Source: Gluconacetobacter tumulicola
GTDB lineage: Bacteria > Pseudomonadota > Alphaproteobacteria > Acetobacterales > Acetobacteraceae
DNA length: 64,000 nt
NCBI RefSeq assembly: GCF_014174215.1
Contig: NZ_JABEQL010000003.1
Coordinates: 62,001 to 126,000 of the forward strand
Reading direction: 5' to 3'
Program-made: the position numbers and the translations under genes
Notes under the pieces: model-generated
The model's database searches: none
Told to the model about the DNA's origin: nothing
The model's input: the letters and a program-made list of their open reading frames with translations, nothing else
Shown: piece by piece, positions 46,108 through 54,813 of the stretch
How the letters are laid out: each line of letters starts with the position of its first letter
Numbering within the stretch: position 1 is the first letter of the stretch

Positions 46108-46889
46108 CCGGGCGTGACGGCGGGGCCGATATCGGCCCGATCGGCAACAGCCCGGTCGTTATCCTCGTGCGCCCGCAGATGGCCGAGAATATCGGCACCA
46201 CGGCGCGCGCCATGGCCAATGGCGGCCTGTTCCATATGCGCCTGGTCGCCCCGCGCGACGGCTGGCCGCTGGAACGCGCCTGGCGCGCCGCCTCCGGCGC
46301 CGACCGGATTCTGGACGCCGCAACGGTGCATGAAACCGTCGATGACGCGGTGGCCGACCTGCACCATGTCTTCGCCACCTGCCCCCGCCCCCGCCATATC
46401 GTCAAGACGGTCTTGACCGCGCGCGGCGGCGCTGCCGAACTGCGGCAGATGAGCAGCCGCGGCCTGCGCACCGGCCTGATGTTCGGCCCCGAGCGCGCCG
46501 GGCTGGACAACGAGGACATGGCCCGCGCCGACGCCCTGATCCGCTACCCGCTGAACCCCGCCTTCATGTCGCTGAACCTGGCTCAGGCGGTCATGATCAT
46601 GGCCTATGAATGGTGGATGGCCGAAGACGCCACCCCGCCGCGCACGCTGATGACCAACGAAACCCATGTCGCCACCAAGGGCGAACTGGACAATTTCATG
46701 CGCAACCTGGTCGGCCAGCTCGACGAATGCGGCTTCCTGCGCAACGAGCAGAAGCGCCCCGGCATGGTCCGCAACCTGCGCCATTTCTTCACCCGCGGCG
46801 AAGTCACGGAACAGGAACTCCGCACCCTGCACGGCGTGGTGACGGAACTGGCCCGCGGGCGCAAAGCACGGGCGACCGGCCGGGGATAG
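46104..46889 (+). CDS. trmJ: tRNA (cytidine/uridine-2'-O-)-methyltransferase TrmJ-like
   Basis: A 261-residue SPOUT-class RNA methyltransferase. The knot motifs are visible: VVILVRPQMAENIGTTARAMAN at the N-terminus, LMFGPERAGLDNEDM near residue 125 and YPLNPAFMSLNLAQAVMIMAYE near 150, followed by a C-terminal extension typical of TrmJ, which methylates position 32 of several tRNAs. It is coupled to cysS. The start chosen, ATG 46104, overlaps the cysS stop. Three GGACAGG repeats directly follow the stop. Confidence 0.9.
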   Translation: MTGRDGGADIGPIGNSPVVILVRPQMAENIGTTARAMANGGLFHMRLVAPRDGWPLERAWRAASGADRILDAATVHETVDDAVADLHHVFATCPRPRHIVKTVLTARGGAAELRQMSSRGLRTGLMFGPERAGLDNEDMARADALIRYPLNPAFMSLNLAQAVMIMAYEWWMAEDATPPRTLMTNETHVATKGELDNFMRNLVGQLDECGFLRNEQKRPGMVRNLRHFFTRGEVTEQELRTLHGVVTELARGRKARATGRG

Positions 46890-46909
46890 GACAGGGGACA
46901 GGGGACAGG
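46889..46909. repeat. Three tandem copies of GGACAGG
   Basis: A 7-base unit occurs three times without interruption right after the trmJ stop codon. Such short tandem repeats arise by slippage. It marks the border between the housekeeping cysS-trmJ pair and the accessory-looking patch that follows. Confidence 0.8.
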
Positions 46910-46944
46910 ACAATGGCCTGCTTCGATGCCTCCTGCCTCCCTGC

Positions 46945-47589
46945 TTATGTTTTGCCATCTTCCGGAAGATCGGCTCCGCCGAGGTTCGCCTGCGCGAGCT
47001 TCAAGGCATAAGCCCTCACGTCGGCTGGCCATACGCCCATACGGTCGGCGAAGGTATCGCCGTCTCCTGAAAACAAGGCGCGTATCACTTCTTCGAACCC
47101 GGGAAGATCGCCGGCCAACGCCGACAAGAAACGATACGCCCGCTCGCGGGCAACCCTATCCCGGTTTCGTCCGCCATCGGCACGGCGCGCATCGTCGATG
47201 AGACGACGCAATGCCTGAGAGGCCCCTCCAGCTTGTGTTCCAAGCCACTCCCAATGGCGAGGAAGAAGCGTCACCTCGCGGGCGACCACGCCCAATTTCG
47301 GGCGCCCGCGCGATCGCGCGAACGTCGCGCCGTCAGGCCGATCGTGCGTTCCGGATTCAGGTAATCCACCTCCGCCCTGGCGGGTCAGCCGTGCGACAAT
47401 CTCCGCAGTGCTCCCCCGAAGATCGAAATCGATTACAGCGCCCGATGCATCGTCAAACGTCAGGATGGGACCATGCGTCCCGGCCGTAGCGGCGGCCCTG
47501 ACCGCAAGTGCCACGTCGATCAGCGCTCCACTGGCGAGCTGCCGGGTGCCATCGAAGGCGGTACAGGGGATTGAGAGATATTCCGACAT
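46945..47589 (-). CDS. DUF2239 family protein
   Basis: A 214-residue protein with the DUF2239 hallmarks ILTFDDASGAVIDFDLRGS near residue 42 and the highly conserved GRPKLGVVAREVTLLPRHWEWLGTQAGGASQALRRLIDDAR near 95-135. The family is scattered among proteobacteria, has no known function and is often encoded on accessory DNA. It is divergent from a GIY-YIG nuclease gene; the 94 bases between them contain a near-perfect palindrome. Codon use looks a little less GC-extreme than in neighbouring housekeeping genes. Confidence 0.85.
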   Translation of the reverse strand: MSEYLSIPCTAFDGTRQLASGALIDVALAVRAAATAGTHGPILTFDDASGAVIDFDLRGSTAEIVARLTRQGGGGLPESGTHDRPDGATFARSRGRPKLGVVAREVTLLPRHWEWLGTQAGGASQALRRLIDDARRADGGRNRDRVARERAYRFLSALAGDLPGFEEVIRALFSGDGDTFADRMGVWPADVRAYALKLAQANLGGADLPEDGKT

Positions 47590-47620
47590 ATCCTGATTTT
47601 ATTAATGGGTAAAAATAAGT

Positions 47621-47641
47621 CAATATACCCGGGTGATATTG
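47621..47641. promoter_or_regulatory. Palindromic operator-like site between DUF2239 and GIY-YIG genes
   Basis: CAATAT (47621-47626) and ATATTG (47636-47641) flank the palindrome ACCCGGGT. The surrounding DNA is AT-rich for this genome, consistent with two divergent promoters and a repressor site. Confidence 0.4.
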
Positions 47642-47683
47642 TCTCCATCTTCACGCTGCGCTAACAACGCTTTCAAAGCGAGG

Positions 47684-48028
47684 ATGGCGCGGATGAAGGG
47701 AAAAGAGCGAAAGGCGGCAATAGCCGCGTACAAAGAACGAAAGGTCGAGGCTGGCATCTACGCCGTCCGCTGCTCTGTGACCGGTCAGGTGTGGGTGGGC
47801 AGCGCGCCCGATCTTTCCACTATTCAGAACCGGCTCTGGTTCACTCTCAGGCATGGGTCCAACACGCACCGAACGCTTCAGCAGGCGTGGACCATCCACG
47901 GCAGTGACGCCTTTACCTTCGATATCGTCGAACGACTTGAGGATGACGATCCCGGCTATGTCCGAAATGTCGCGCTCAAGAAACGTCAAGAACGATGGCA
48001 GGACCAGCTCCAGGCTATGCGCATATGA
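47684..48028 (+). CDS. GIY-YIG nuclease family protein
   Basis: A protein of about 114 residues with a GIY-YIG fold: AGIYAVRCSVTGQVWVGSAPDLSTIQNRLWFTL holds the GIY and a YIG-equivalent (VWVGS) element with the catalytic arginine candidate. LEDDDPGYVRNVALKKRQERWQ supplies the later glutamate region. These small proteins resemble DNA-repair or mobile-element nucleases, but many free-standing ones are uncharacterised. Start ATG 47684 or 47693; a GTG at 47633 is also in frame. The 144 bases to the next gene hold nothing recognisable. Confidence 0.8.
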   Translation: MARMKGKERKAAIAAYKERKVEAGIYAVRCSVTGQVWVGSAPDLSTIQNRLWFTLRHGSNTHRTLQQAWTIHGSDAFTFDIVERLEDDDPGYVRNVALKKRQERWQDQLQAMRI

Positions 48029-48172
48029 GTTTGGCAGATCAAACGGCAATCTGCGCAGCGAACCTTTCCCGATGGACGTTCATCCGATGCGTCTCGACCC
48101 CCTCTTTCATCCCCAGGCTGACAATTGGCTGTCGGCACGGGGATGGGCCTTGCAGGACGAAGGTTTGTCGAC

Positions 48173-49513
48173 ATGCGTGATCTGACGCAAGGCTCCATTC
48201 CTCGGCTTCTTGCCGGCATGGCAGGCTTCATCGGTTTCGGCCTGGTCGTCCAGACCATGTATCTGGTTGTCGATCTCTACTTCGTGGCACAACTCGGAGG
48301 GCAGGCAGTTGCGGGAGTGGCGACGGGTGGGAGCGTGCTGCTCTTCGTCATGGCCCTGAGCCAGGCCGTGTCGGTGGGCGCACTGTCTCTGATCTCGCGC
48401 GCGATCGGCGGCAAGGACGCTGCCGAGGCTCAGACCGTGTTCGAACAGGCCATGAGCATGGCGCTTACCGCCGCCGTCGCAACGCTTCTGATCGGCTATC
48501 TTGCGGGTGGTCGGTTCATGGCCGTGCTGTCGGCCGACGATGCCACTAGAATGGCGGCACGCGCGTATCTGTTCGCTTCCCTACCCTCGTTGGCGTTGAT
48601 GTTCCCAACTGCCGCACTCGGGTCGGTGTTGAGGGCGAGCGGCATCGTCGCGGCACCGATGCTGCTTCAGTCCGCAACCGTATTCCTCAACATCGCACTC
48701 GCTCCCGTCCTGATCGCGGGATGGGGCACGAATCATCCGCTCGGCACCGCGGGCGCTGGCTTGGCGACTTCAATTGCAACGATCATCGGCACGATAATCC
48801 TGATCGTCCTTTTCGGCAGGCTTGAGATGGCGCTTCGGATGAAAGTGGCGGCGCCTCGGTTCGCGGCATGGCGGCGGATTGCGGCGATCGGCCTGCCCTC
48901 ATCCGGTGAGTTCCTGCTGATGTTCGTGATCTCGGGCGTGATCTATTGGGCGCTACGTCGCTTCGGACCCGACGCGCAAGCGGGATTCGGCATCGGTTCG
49001 CGCATAATGCAGGCGATCTTCCTGCCGGCGATGGCCGTGGCTTTCGCCGCCGCTCCGATCGCCGGACAAAATCACGGTGCGGGCCGGGCGGATCGCGTTC
49101 GCGCAACATTCCACACCGCTGTGCTGATCAGCAGCGGGATCATGCTGGCGCTGACGCTGTTATGCCAGCTCAATCCGGAGCTGCTGGTTCTGGTCTTCAC
49201 GCGCAAATCGGCCGTCGTCGCCGTGGCTTCAGAATATCTTCGTATCGTGTCCTGGAATTTCGTCGCAATGGGGCTGGTCTATAGCTGCTCGGCGATATTT
49301 CAGGGTTTCGGCAACACCGGCCCAGCATTCGCCGCCAGCGCCAGTCGCCTCGCCACCTTCGTCCTGCCCACTCTCCTGTTCGCTCGTTGGCCGCAGGCAA
49401 CGCTCCACGACCTGTGGCGGCTCTCGAACGTCTCGATCATTATCCAGGCATTGATAAGCCTGCTGTTGCTGCGTCGCGCGTTCCGGCCCCGAGGGGCGCC
49501 GAGAATTCCGTAA
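48173..49513 (+). CDS. MATE family efflux transporter (second copy)
   Basis: A 446-residue protein with about twelve membrane helices. FIGFGLVVQTMYLVVDLYFVAQLGGQAVAGVATGGSV at the N-terminus and GLPSSGEFLLMFVISGVIYWALRRFG in the second half are MatE-type repeats. It is clearly not a duplicate of the MATE at 43215-44621, since sequence and length differ, and it belongs to a DinF/multidrug-type branch. ATG 48173 follows GGACGAAGG. It is convergent with gltX and forms the right border of the accessory-looking patch. Confidence 0.88.
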   Translation: MRDLTQGSIPRLLAGMAGFIGFGLVVQTMYLVVDLYFVAQLGGQAVAGVATGGSVLLFVMALSQAVSVGALSLISRAIGGKDAAEAQTVFEQAMSMALTAAVATLLIGYLAGGRFMAVLSADDATRMAARAYLFASLPSLALMFPTAALGSVLRASGIVAAPMLLQSATVFLNIALAPVLIAGWGTNHPLGTAGAGLATSIATIIGTIILIVLFGRLEMALRMKVAAPRFAAWRRIAAIGLPSSGEFLLMFVISGVIYWALRRFGPDAQAGFGIGSRIMQAIFLPAMAVAFAAAPIAGQNHGAGRADRVRATFHTAVLISSGIMLALTLLCQLNPELLVLVFTRKSAVVAVASEYLRIVSWNFVAMGLVYSCSAIFQGFGNTGPAFAASASRLATFVLPTLLFARWPQATLHDLWRLSNVSIIIQALISLLLLRRAFRPRGAPRIP

Positions 49514-49546
49514 TTGAACGGATCGGCGCCAGCCCCCCGACTGCCA

Positions 49547-50878
49547 TTACCGCGCCGCGATCCGCAGCCGCTCCGCCACCCGCGCATGGCCCATCAGCGG
49601 CAACAGGTCACGCATCTCCGGCCCCTTCTCCTCGCCGGTCAGGGCCACGCGCAGCGGGTGGAACAGCGCCTTGCCGCTACGGCCACTTGCAGCCCGGATC
49701 GTACCGGTCCATGTCTTCCAGGTCTCGGAATCCCACGGATCATTGGGCAGCAGCGACAGGGCCTGCAGCAGATACGCGCCCTCCTCGTCCTGCACCGGCG
49801 GGACAATCGTGCCGGCAACCACATCCCACCAGTGGCGCAGTTCCGACAGCAGGTCGACATTGCCGCGCACGGCCAACCAGAACGCCTCGGTGGCCCCCTC
49901 GGGCAGCAGATCGCGCATCTCGGCAAACGGCTTCTGATGCATGACCTTGCGGTTCAGCGCCAGCAACTGCCGCATGTCGAACCGCGCGGCCGAACGCGAG
50001 ACACGGCGGACATCATAACTGGCGGCCAGTTCCTCGAAGGAGAGCGGCGCCGGATCGTCCGAACTGCCCAGCCGCGCCAGATAGGACACGACGGCGCCGG
50101 GATCGATCCCATCCTGCCGCAGGGCACGCAGCGACAACCCGTCGAAGCGCTTGGACAGCTTCCCCCCCGCCTCGTCCAGCAGCAGCGGCAGATGTGCGAA
50201 GGTGAAGCGACCCGGCCGGGCGCCCAGCGCCTCGGCAATGTCGATCTGCACGCCGGTATTGGTCAGATGGTCCTCGCCACGCAGGATATGCGTCACGCCG
50301 GTTTCCAGGTCATCCACCACCGATGCCAGCGTATACAGCACCGTGCCATCGGCCCGGACCAGCACCGGATCGGAAATGGAAGGCAGCTTGACCTGCGACC
50401 GGCCCATGACTAGGTCGTCCCACGCCACCATCCCGTCGGACAGGCGGAAGCGCCAGTACGGCACCTTGCCGTTCGCCTCGGCCTGGGCACGCTGCTCGGC
50501 CGTCATGCGCAGCATCGCGCGGTCATAGACCGGGGGCTTGCGCATGCGGATGCGCGCCTCGCGCTTGGCGGCCAGTTCCAGCTCGCTCTCGAAGCACGGA
50601 TACAGGCGGCCGCTATCCTTCAGCGTCTCGATCGCCGCCGCATAGCGGTCCAGCCGGTCCGACTGGCGAAACGTCTCATCCCAGTTGATGCCCAACCATG
50701 TCAGGTCGGTGCGCAGCGCATCGGCATACTCCTCGCGCGAGCGCTCGCGGTCGGTATCGTCGATGCGCAACTGGAACGTGGCGCCATGGCGGCGCGCATA
50801 CAGGGCGTTGGCAATCGCCTGACGGGCGTTGCCGACATGGATCAGGCCCGTCGGGCTGGGCGCGAAGCGGAGTTTCAT
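49547..50878 (-). CDS. gltX: Glutamyl-tRNA synthetase
   Basis: A class I synthetase charging glutamate. The 443-residue protein starts MKLRFAPSPTGLIHVGNARQA, with the HIGH motif as IHVGN. It has ILRGEDHLTNTGVQ near residue 205 and the KMSKS loop GGKLSKRFDGLSL near 245, then an all-helical anticodon domain. Alphaproteobacteria commonly have two GltX proteins, one of which charges tRNA-Gln for later amidation; this shorter form may be either. The ATG at 50878 matches the family start although the frame extends upstream. Confidence 0.94.
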   Translation of the reverse strand: MKLRFAPSPTGLIHVGNARQAIANALYARRHGATFQLRIDDTDRERSREEYADALRTDLTWLGINWDETFRQSDRLDRYAAAIETLKDSGRLYPCFESELELAAKREARIRMRKPPVYDRAMLRMTAEQRAQAEANGKVPYWRFRLSDGMVAWDDLVMGRSQVKLPSISDPVLVRADGTVLYTLASVVDDLETGVTHILRGEDHLTNTGVQIDIAEALGARPGRFTFAHLPLLLDEAGGKLSKRFDGLSLRALRQDGIDPGAVVSYLARLGSSDDPAPLSFEELAASYDVRRVSRSAARFDMRQLLALNRKVMHQKPFAEMRDLLPEGATEAFWLAVRGNVDLLSELRHWWDVVAGTIVPPVQDEEGAYLLQALSLLPNDPWDSETWKTWTGTIRAASGRSGKALFHPLRVALTGEEKGPEMRDLLPLMGHARVAERLRIAAR

Positions 50879-50939
50879 GCCGCCTATATGCGTCGGGCGC
50901 GCCGGAAAGACCAGCCGGAACGCCGCCGCCACCTATCCC

Positions 50940-51332
50940 TTATTCGTCGTCGGCGTCCTCGTCATCCTCGACCAGCCGGCGCGGATCGAGCGCCCGCCAG
51001 TCCCGCTCCATCGGCGTGGCCGGATTGGCGGTGAAATCGTCCAGTTCGTTCGCCGAGCGCCAGCCCTCATCGCCCACATCCAGGATCTCGGCATCCTCGC
51101 CGAATGACAGCCAGGATTGCAGCACCTCGCGCGGCGAGGCACCGGGCACGCGGCACCGTTCGATACTGTCACGGACATAGGCCCGCGCGAAGGCATTGGC
51201 ATGGGACAGATCGACGAAGCCGCCGACATCCTCGACGATTCCATCCTCGGCGCCGCCCGACAGATCCAGAATCCGGACGCGCCAGCCCGATTCGTCCGCC
51301 GTGGAATCGGAAATGGGGGGAGTATCGGTCAA
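50940..51332 (-). CDS. Small acidic protein of unknown function
   Basis: A soluble, acidic product of about 130 residues. The core SGWRVRILDLSGGAEDGIVEDVGGFVDLSHANAFARAYVRDSIERCR is well formed and gives way to an Asp/Glu-rich tail ending VEDDEDADDE. No family was recognised. The start is unusual: TTG 51332 is placed seven bases after AGGGAA, while the frame continues to a TTG at 51392 that overlaps the stop of the upstream phosphoribosyltransferase. Either way no ATG start fits well. It lies between gltX and the nicotinate phosphoribosyltransferase gene, all on the minus strand. Confidence 0.6.
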   Translation of the reverse strand: MTDTPPISDSTADESGWRVRILDLSGGAEDGIVEDVGGFVDLSHANAFARAYVRDSIERCRVPGASPREVLQSWLSFGEDAEILDVGDEGWRSANELDDFTANPATPMERDWRALDPRRLVEDDEDADDE

Positions 51333-51388
51333 ATGCGGAATTCCCTGTGATGATGCCCGCACGGGCATGCCCCGGCGGGAGAGTGGGA

Positions 51389-52570
51389 TCAAGTGCCGGC
51401 AGCAGCCCGGGCACCCGCGCGGCGCAGCAGGAACTCACGGCCGATCTTCACGCGCGCTTCGCCGTCATACGACACGATGTCGGCGGTGGCATAGGTCTCC
51501 GACCAGCGATCGGGAATGAAGGAGCCGGTACCCACAACGTCGATCGGCGCATGCGCATCGGCCATCGCCAGGCATTTCTCGACGTTGAAGCCCGACGAGA
51601 CGATGATCCGCACCCGGGGAAAGCCGGCCTCGTCCAGCGCCTCGCGCATGCGCCAGATCGCGGCGGCCGAAACGCCGGTGCCCACCAGATTGCGCAATTC
51701 GGTCTCGGACCGGTAGCGCCGGATGGTGCCGGGCGTGTTGCGCTCCAGCGCGGCGTAGGACAATTGCGGGTCCAACCCCTCCAGAAACCGCCCGCCATGG
51801 GTATCCAGCCGCACCGCCAGCCGTCCCGCCGCCGCCAGTTCCGGAAAGGCGCGGCACACCGCCAGCCCATCCGTGATCTCCCGCCCGAAATAATCCGTCA
51901 GGACCACAAGGTCGGATTCGGGAAATGCCTCGTGGAACATCTCGGCCGCACGCAGGGTCGATCCCGCATAGCCGATCAGGGCATGGGGCATGGTGCCCAG
52001 TCCGGCCGACTGGCCGAAAAAGCCCGCCGTGGCATCGTTGGCCCCGCCGACGAACCCCAGGGCCCCCTCGTTCCGGGCCGCCAGGCTGCCGACCGAGGCG
52101 GCATAGGCCATCTGTTCCTGCATCTCGAAGCCCGCGCAGTGCCGGGCCTCCATGGCCAGAAAACGCACCTTCGGCAGCGCCATCGCCATCTGGTAGGCAT
52201 TCAGCGCCGCCACGCAGGGCGGCCCCAGCTTCTGCAGCAGCAGCGTCTCCAGGTCGGCCAGCGCGGCGAACGAGCCGGTGATATAGACCAGCGGCTCCCC
52301 CGCCCCGACCCAGGCCCCCTCGGGAAACATCACTTCATGCGTCAGGGTAATCCCCCGCGCGCGCGCCACATTGTCCAGCCACTCGGTCATCAGCCGCGTC
52401 GCGGACAGGACCGGGCGGCGGACGAACAGGGCATATGTCACCCGCTGGTCGCCGAAGCGGGTGACGATGTCGCGCGTCCGGTTGAAATAGGCATCGGTCC
52501 GGGCCCGGATGGTCGCGTCATCCAGCGCCTGATATGGACCGAATGCCGTAGAAGACTGGACTGCCGACAT
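51389..52570 (-). CDS. pncB: Nicotinate phosphoribosyltransferase
   Basis: Converts nicotinate and PRPP to nicotinate mononucleotide in NAD salvage. The 393-residue protein has the family segments TDAYFNRTRDIV near the N-terminus, EGAWVGAGEPLVYITG near residue 84, GFVGGANDATAGFFGQ near 170, RLDTHGGRFLEGLDP near 255 and IIVSSGFNVEKCLAMA near 320. This pattern is closer to the NAPRTase/NAMPT-like clade than to enterobacterial PncB, so the substrate (nicotinate or nicotinamide) is not completely certain. It is in a leftward run with the class II DAHP synthase upstream, 22 bases away. Confidence 0.85.
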   Translation of the reverse strand: MSAVQSSTAFGPYQALDDATIRARTDAYFNRTRDIVTRFGDQRVTYALFVRRPVLSATRLMTEWLDNVARARGITLTHEVMFPEGAWVGAGEPLVYITGSFAALADLETLLLQKLGPPCVAALNAYQMAMALPKVRFLAMEARHCAGFEMQEQMAYAASVGSLAARNEGALGFVGGANDATAGFFGQSAGLGTMPHALIGYAGSTLRAAEMFHEAFPESDLVVLTDYFGREITDGLAVCRAFPELAAAGRLAVRLDTHGGRFLEGLDPQLSYAALERNTPGTIRRYRSETELRNLVGTGVSAAAIWRMREALDEAGFPRVRIIVSSGFNVEKCLAMADAHAPIDVVGTGSFIPDRWSETYATADIVSYDGEARVKIGREFLLRRAGARAAAGT

Positions 52571-52592
52571 CGTTCCTCCGAGGATCTTCCCG

Positions 52593-54008
52593 TTACGCGG
52601 CCTCCGTGCCCTTCGTCCCGGACCCGCCGCGCAGGCGTGCCGTCAGTTCCTCGGCCAGCAGGAATGCCATCTCCAGCGACTGCTCGGCATTCAGCCTCGG
52701 GTCGCAGAAGGTCTCATACCGCTCACCAAGATCGGCCTCCGTCAAGCGGTGGGCACCGCCCACGCACTCCGTCACGTTCTGCCCGGTCATCTCGACATGC
52801 ACCCCGCCAGGGTGGGCGTTTTCGGCCTGGAACACGTCAAAAAAGCCGCGAATCTCGGTCAAAATCGCCTCGAACGAGCGGGTCTTGATCTTGTTGACGG
52901 TCGAGATCGTGTTGCCGTGCATCGGATCACACAACCACGTGACCGTGCGCCCCGAGGCCACGACCTTGCGCAGCAGCGCCGGCAGATGCCGCCCCACGCC
53001 CTCGGCCCCCATGCGCGAGATCAGCGAGATCCGGCCCGGCTCGTCCTTCGGGTTCAGGATCTCCAGCAGCCGCTCCAGATCCTCGATCGTCGTCGTCGGC
53101 CCCACCTTGATGCCGATCGGGTTGCGCACCCCGCGCAGGAACTCGACATGCGCGCCATCCGGCTGGCGGGTGCGATCACCGATCCAGACGAAATGCGCCG
53201 AGCAGTCGTACCACTCGCCCGTCGTGGAATCGACGCGCGTCAGCGCCTGCTCATAGGGCAGCAGCAGCGCCTCGTGCGAGGTATAGAACTCGGTCTCGTC
53301 CAGTTGGCGGGTGGTCGCGCCATTCACGCCGCACGCCGCCATGAAGGCCAGCGTCTCGTCGATCCGCTCGGCCAGCACGCCATAGCGCTGGGCCAGGGGC
53401 GAACGCTCGACAAAGCCCAGGTTCCAGCGATGCACCTGATGCAGGTTGGCATAGCCGCCGCCGGCGAAGGCCCGCAGCAGGTTCATCACGCCGGCCGACT
53501 GGAAATAGCCGGTTTCCATGCGCACCGGGTCGGGAATCCGCGCCTCGGGCGTGAACGCGGCGCCGTTGATGATGTCGCCGCGATAGGACGGCAGGCTGAC
53601 GCCATCGATCGTCTCGCTGTCCGACGAACGGGGCTTGGCGTACTGGCCGGCCATGCGGCCGATCTTCACCACCGGCACCTTGGCGCCGAAGGTCAGCACC
53701 ACCGACATCTGCAACAGCACGCGGAACGTGTCGCGGACGATGTCGGCGGTGAATTCGCTGAAGCTCTCGGCACACGCGCCGCCCTGCAGCACGAAGGCCT
53801 TGCCCTGCGACGCGGCGGCCAGACTGGCCTTCAGCCGCCTCGCCTCGCCAGCAAAGACCAGCGGCGGATATCGGCGCAGCCGTTCCTCGACCGCCCCAAG
53901 GGCGGCCGCGTCGGGATAGGACGGAACCTGACGGATGGGAAACGACCGCCAGCTTTCCGGCGTCCAGGCCTGCCGGGAAGATTTGTCGTGGCTGTGCGTC
54001 GCACTCAT
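52593..54008 (-). CDS. Class II 3-deoxy-7-phosphoheptulonate synthase
   Basis: The first enzyme of the shikimate pathway, joining phosphoenolpyruvate and erythrose 4-phosphate. The 471-residue protein is of the plant/mycobacterial (type II) class: [19 protein letters not shown] at the N-terminus, the metal-binding cysteine in [12 protein letters not shown] near residue 78, [16 protein letters not shown] near 117, [13 protein letters not shown] near 300 and [10 protein letters not shown] near 360. It starts at ATG 54008 and faces a 363-base intergenic region that must hold its promoter. Confidence 0.94.
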   Translation of the reverse strand: MSATHSHDKSSRQAWTPESWRSFPIRQVPSYPDAAALGAVEERLRRYPPLVFAGEARRLKASLAAASQGKAFVLQGGACAESFSEFTADIVRDTFRVLLQMSVVLTFGAKVPVVKIGRMAGQYAKPRSSDSETIDGVSLPSYRGDIINGAAFTPEARIPDPVRMETGYFQSAGVMNLLRAFAGGGYANLHQVHRWNLGFVERSPLAQRYGVLAERIDETLAFMAACGVNGATTRQLDETEFYTSHEALLLPYEQALTRVDSTTGEWYDCSAHFVWIGDRTRQPDGAHVEFLRGVRNPIGIKVGPTTTIEDLERLLEILNPKDEPGRISLISRMGAEGVGRHLPALLRKVVASGRTVTWLCDPMHGNTISTVNKIKTRSFEAILTEIRGFFDVFQAENAHPGGVHVEMTGQNVTECVGGAHRLTEADLGERYETFCDPRLNAEQSLEMAFLLAEELTARLRGGSGTKGTEAA

Positions 54009-54371
54009 GGTCGCTTCCTAAAATTCCTCTGATCGTCCGGTCGCGACATCCCAGCGATGCGCGCCGCCATCTTCCCCAGCCCGCACCCCGATGGCCGGCC
54101 TTGCAAAGGGGCAGCCTTTATGTCGAAAATCGTCCCTGAACGCAAAGACGATCATCGCCCGCCAGCGATCGCACGACATATTCGTGCGCCGGGCCTTCGG
54201 ATGCGTCGCTTTTCGTGCCTGCCTGCCATGTTTTTCAGGCGTGCAACGATACATCGCAATCGGCTAGACCCGGCTGACACAGGGACGCTTCGACACGATA
54301 GCGGTACGGGGGCCTTAACGGGCCACGGCACACATGACATGCTGCGTTCCATATAAATGGAAGGATTCCCC
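54009..54371. other. Intergenic region between DAHP synthase and a small exported protein
   Basis: These 363 bases separate two divergent genes. No tRNA, repeat or convincing small gene was seen. It presumably holds both promoters and possibly a leader for aromatic-amino-acid control, but no clear attenuator hairpin was recognised. Confidence 0.5.
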
Positions 54372-54740
54372 ATGCCGGCCACGTTCCGCACCCGCCTGCT
54401 TCCGCTCCTGGCCGGCTTCTGCCTGCTTGCCGGCCCCGCACTTGCCGCCCCCGGAGACGCCACGAACAAGCGCCAGCCCGCGCAGGAAGAGGGTGTCGAA
54501 GCCCAGCACGGCGAAGACATGACCGTCCAGGGCCGCCGCAGTCTGCCGCCCGGATATCAGGACGCCCCGTCGATGGACATGACCCACGGGCCCGACCCGG
54601 ACCACGAGGCCAACGTCCATCGCGACTCCGTCACCGGCACCGACCTCTCGCGCTTCGGCAGCGCCTATCAGAGCAGCAGCCCCTACGGCCAGGGCCAGCT
54701 TGGCGACGCCACCGGCAACGGCTGGGTCACGCCGCGCTGA
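54372..54740 (+). CDS. Small secreted protein of unknown function
   Basis: A 122-residue product with a textbook Sec signal (MPATFRTRLLPLLAGFCLLAGPALAA, cut after LAA). The mature part is hydrophilic and low in complexity: Gln/Glu-rich, then GRRSLPPGYQDAPSMDMTHGPDPDHE and a Ser/Gly/Tyr/Gln tail (SSSPYGQGQLGDATGNGW). It contains no cysteine in the mature part and appears disordered. An excellent AAGGA site six bases before ATG 54372 supports translation. No family recognised. A hairpin follows the stop. Confidence 0.65.
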   Translation: MPATFRTRLLPLLAGFCLLAGPALAAPGDATNKRQPAQEEGVEAQHGEDMTVQGRRSLPPGYQDAPSMDMTHGPDPDHEANVHRDSVTGTDLSRFGSAYQSSSPYGQGQLGDATGNGWVTPR

Positions 54741-54769
54741 GCCGCCCGGTTACACGCGGATTCTTCCGA

Positions 54770-54793
54770 CGGGTGAAGGCTTGCCCTCACCCG
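54770..54793. terminator. Hairpin after the small secreted protein gene
   Basis: CGGGTGA (54770-54776) pairs with TCACCCG (54787-54793). It stands between the convergent small secreted protein gene and DUF1028. No T run follows. Confidence 0.45.
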
Positions 54794-54813
54794 CAATCTG
54801 CTACCGCTACAGG

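Noticed and set aside
54018-54254. Small leftward frame in the DAHP synthase upstream region
   Set aside because: The 78-codon frame has no ribosome site, is Arg/Cys-rich and sits where promoters are expected.
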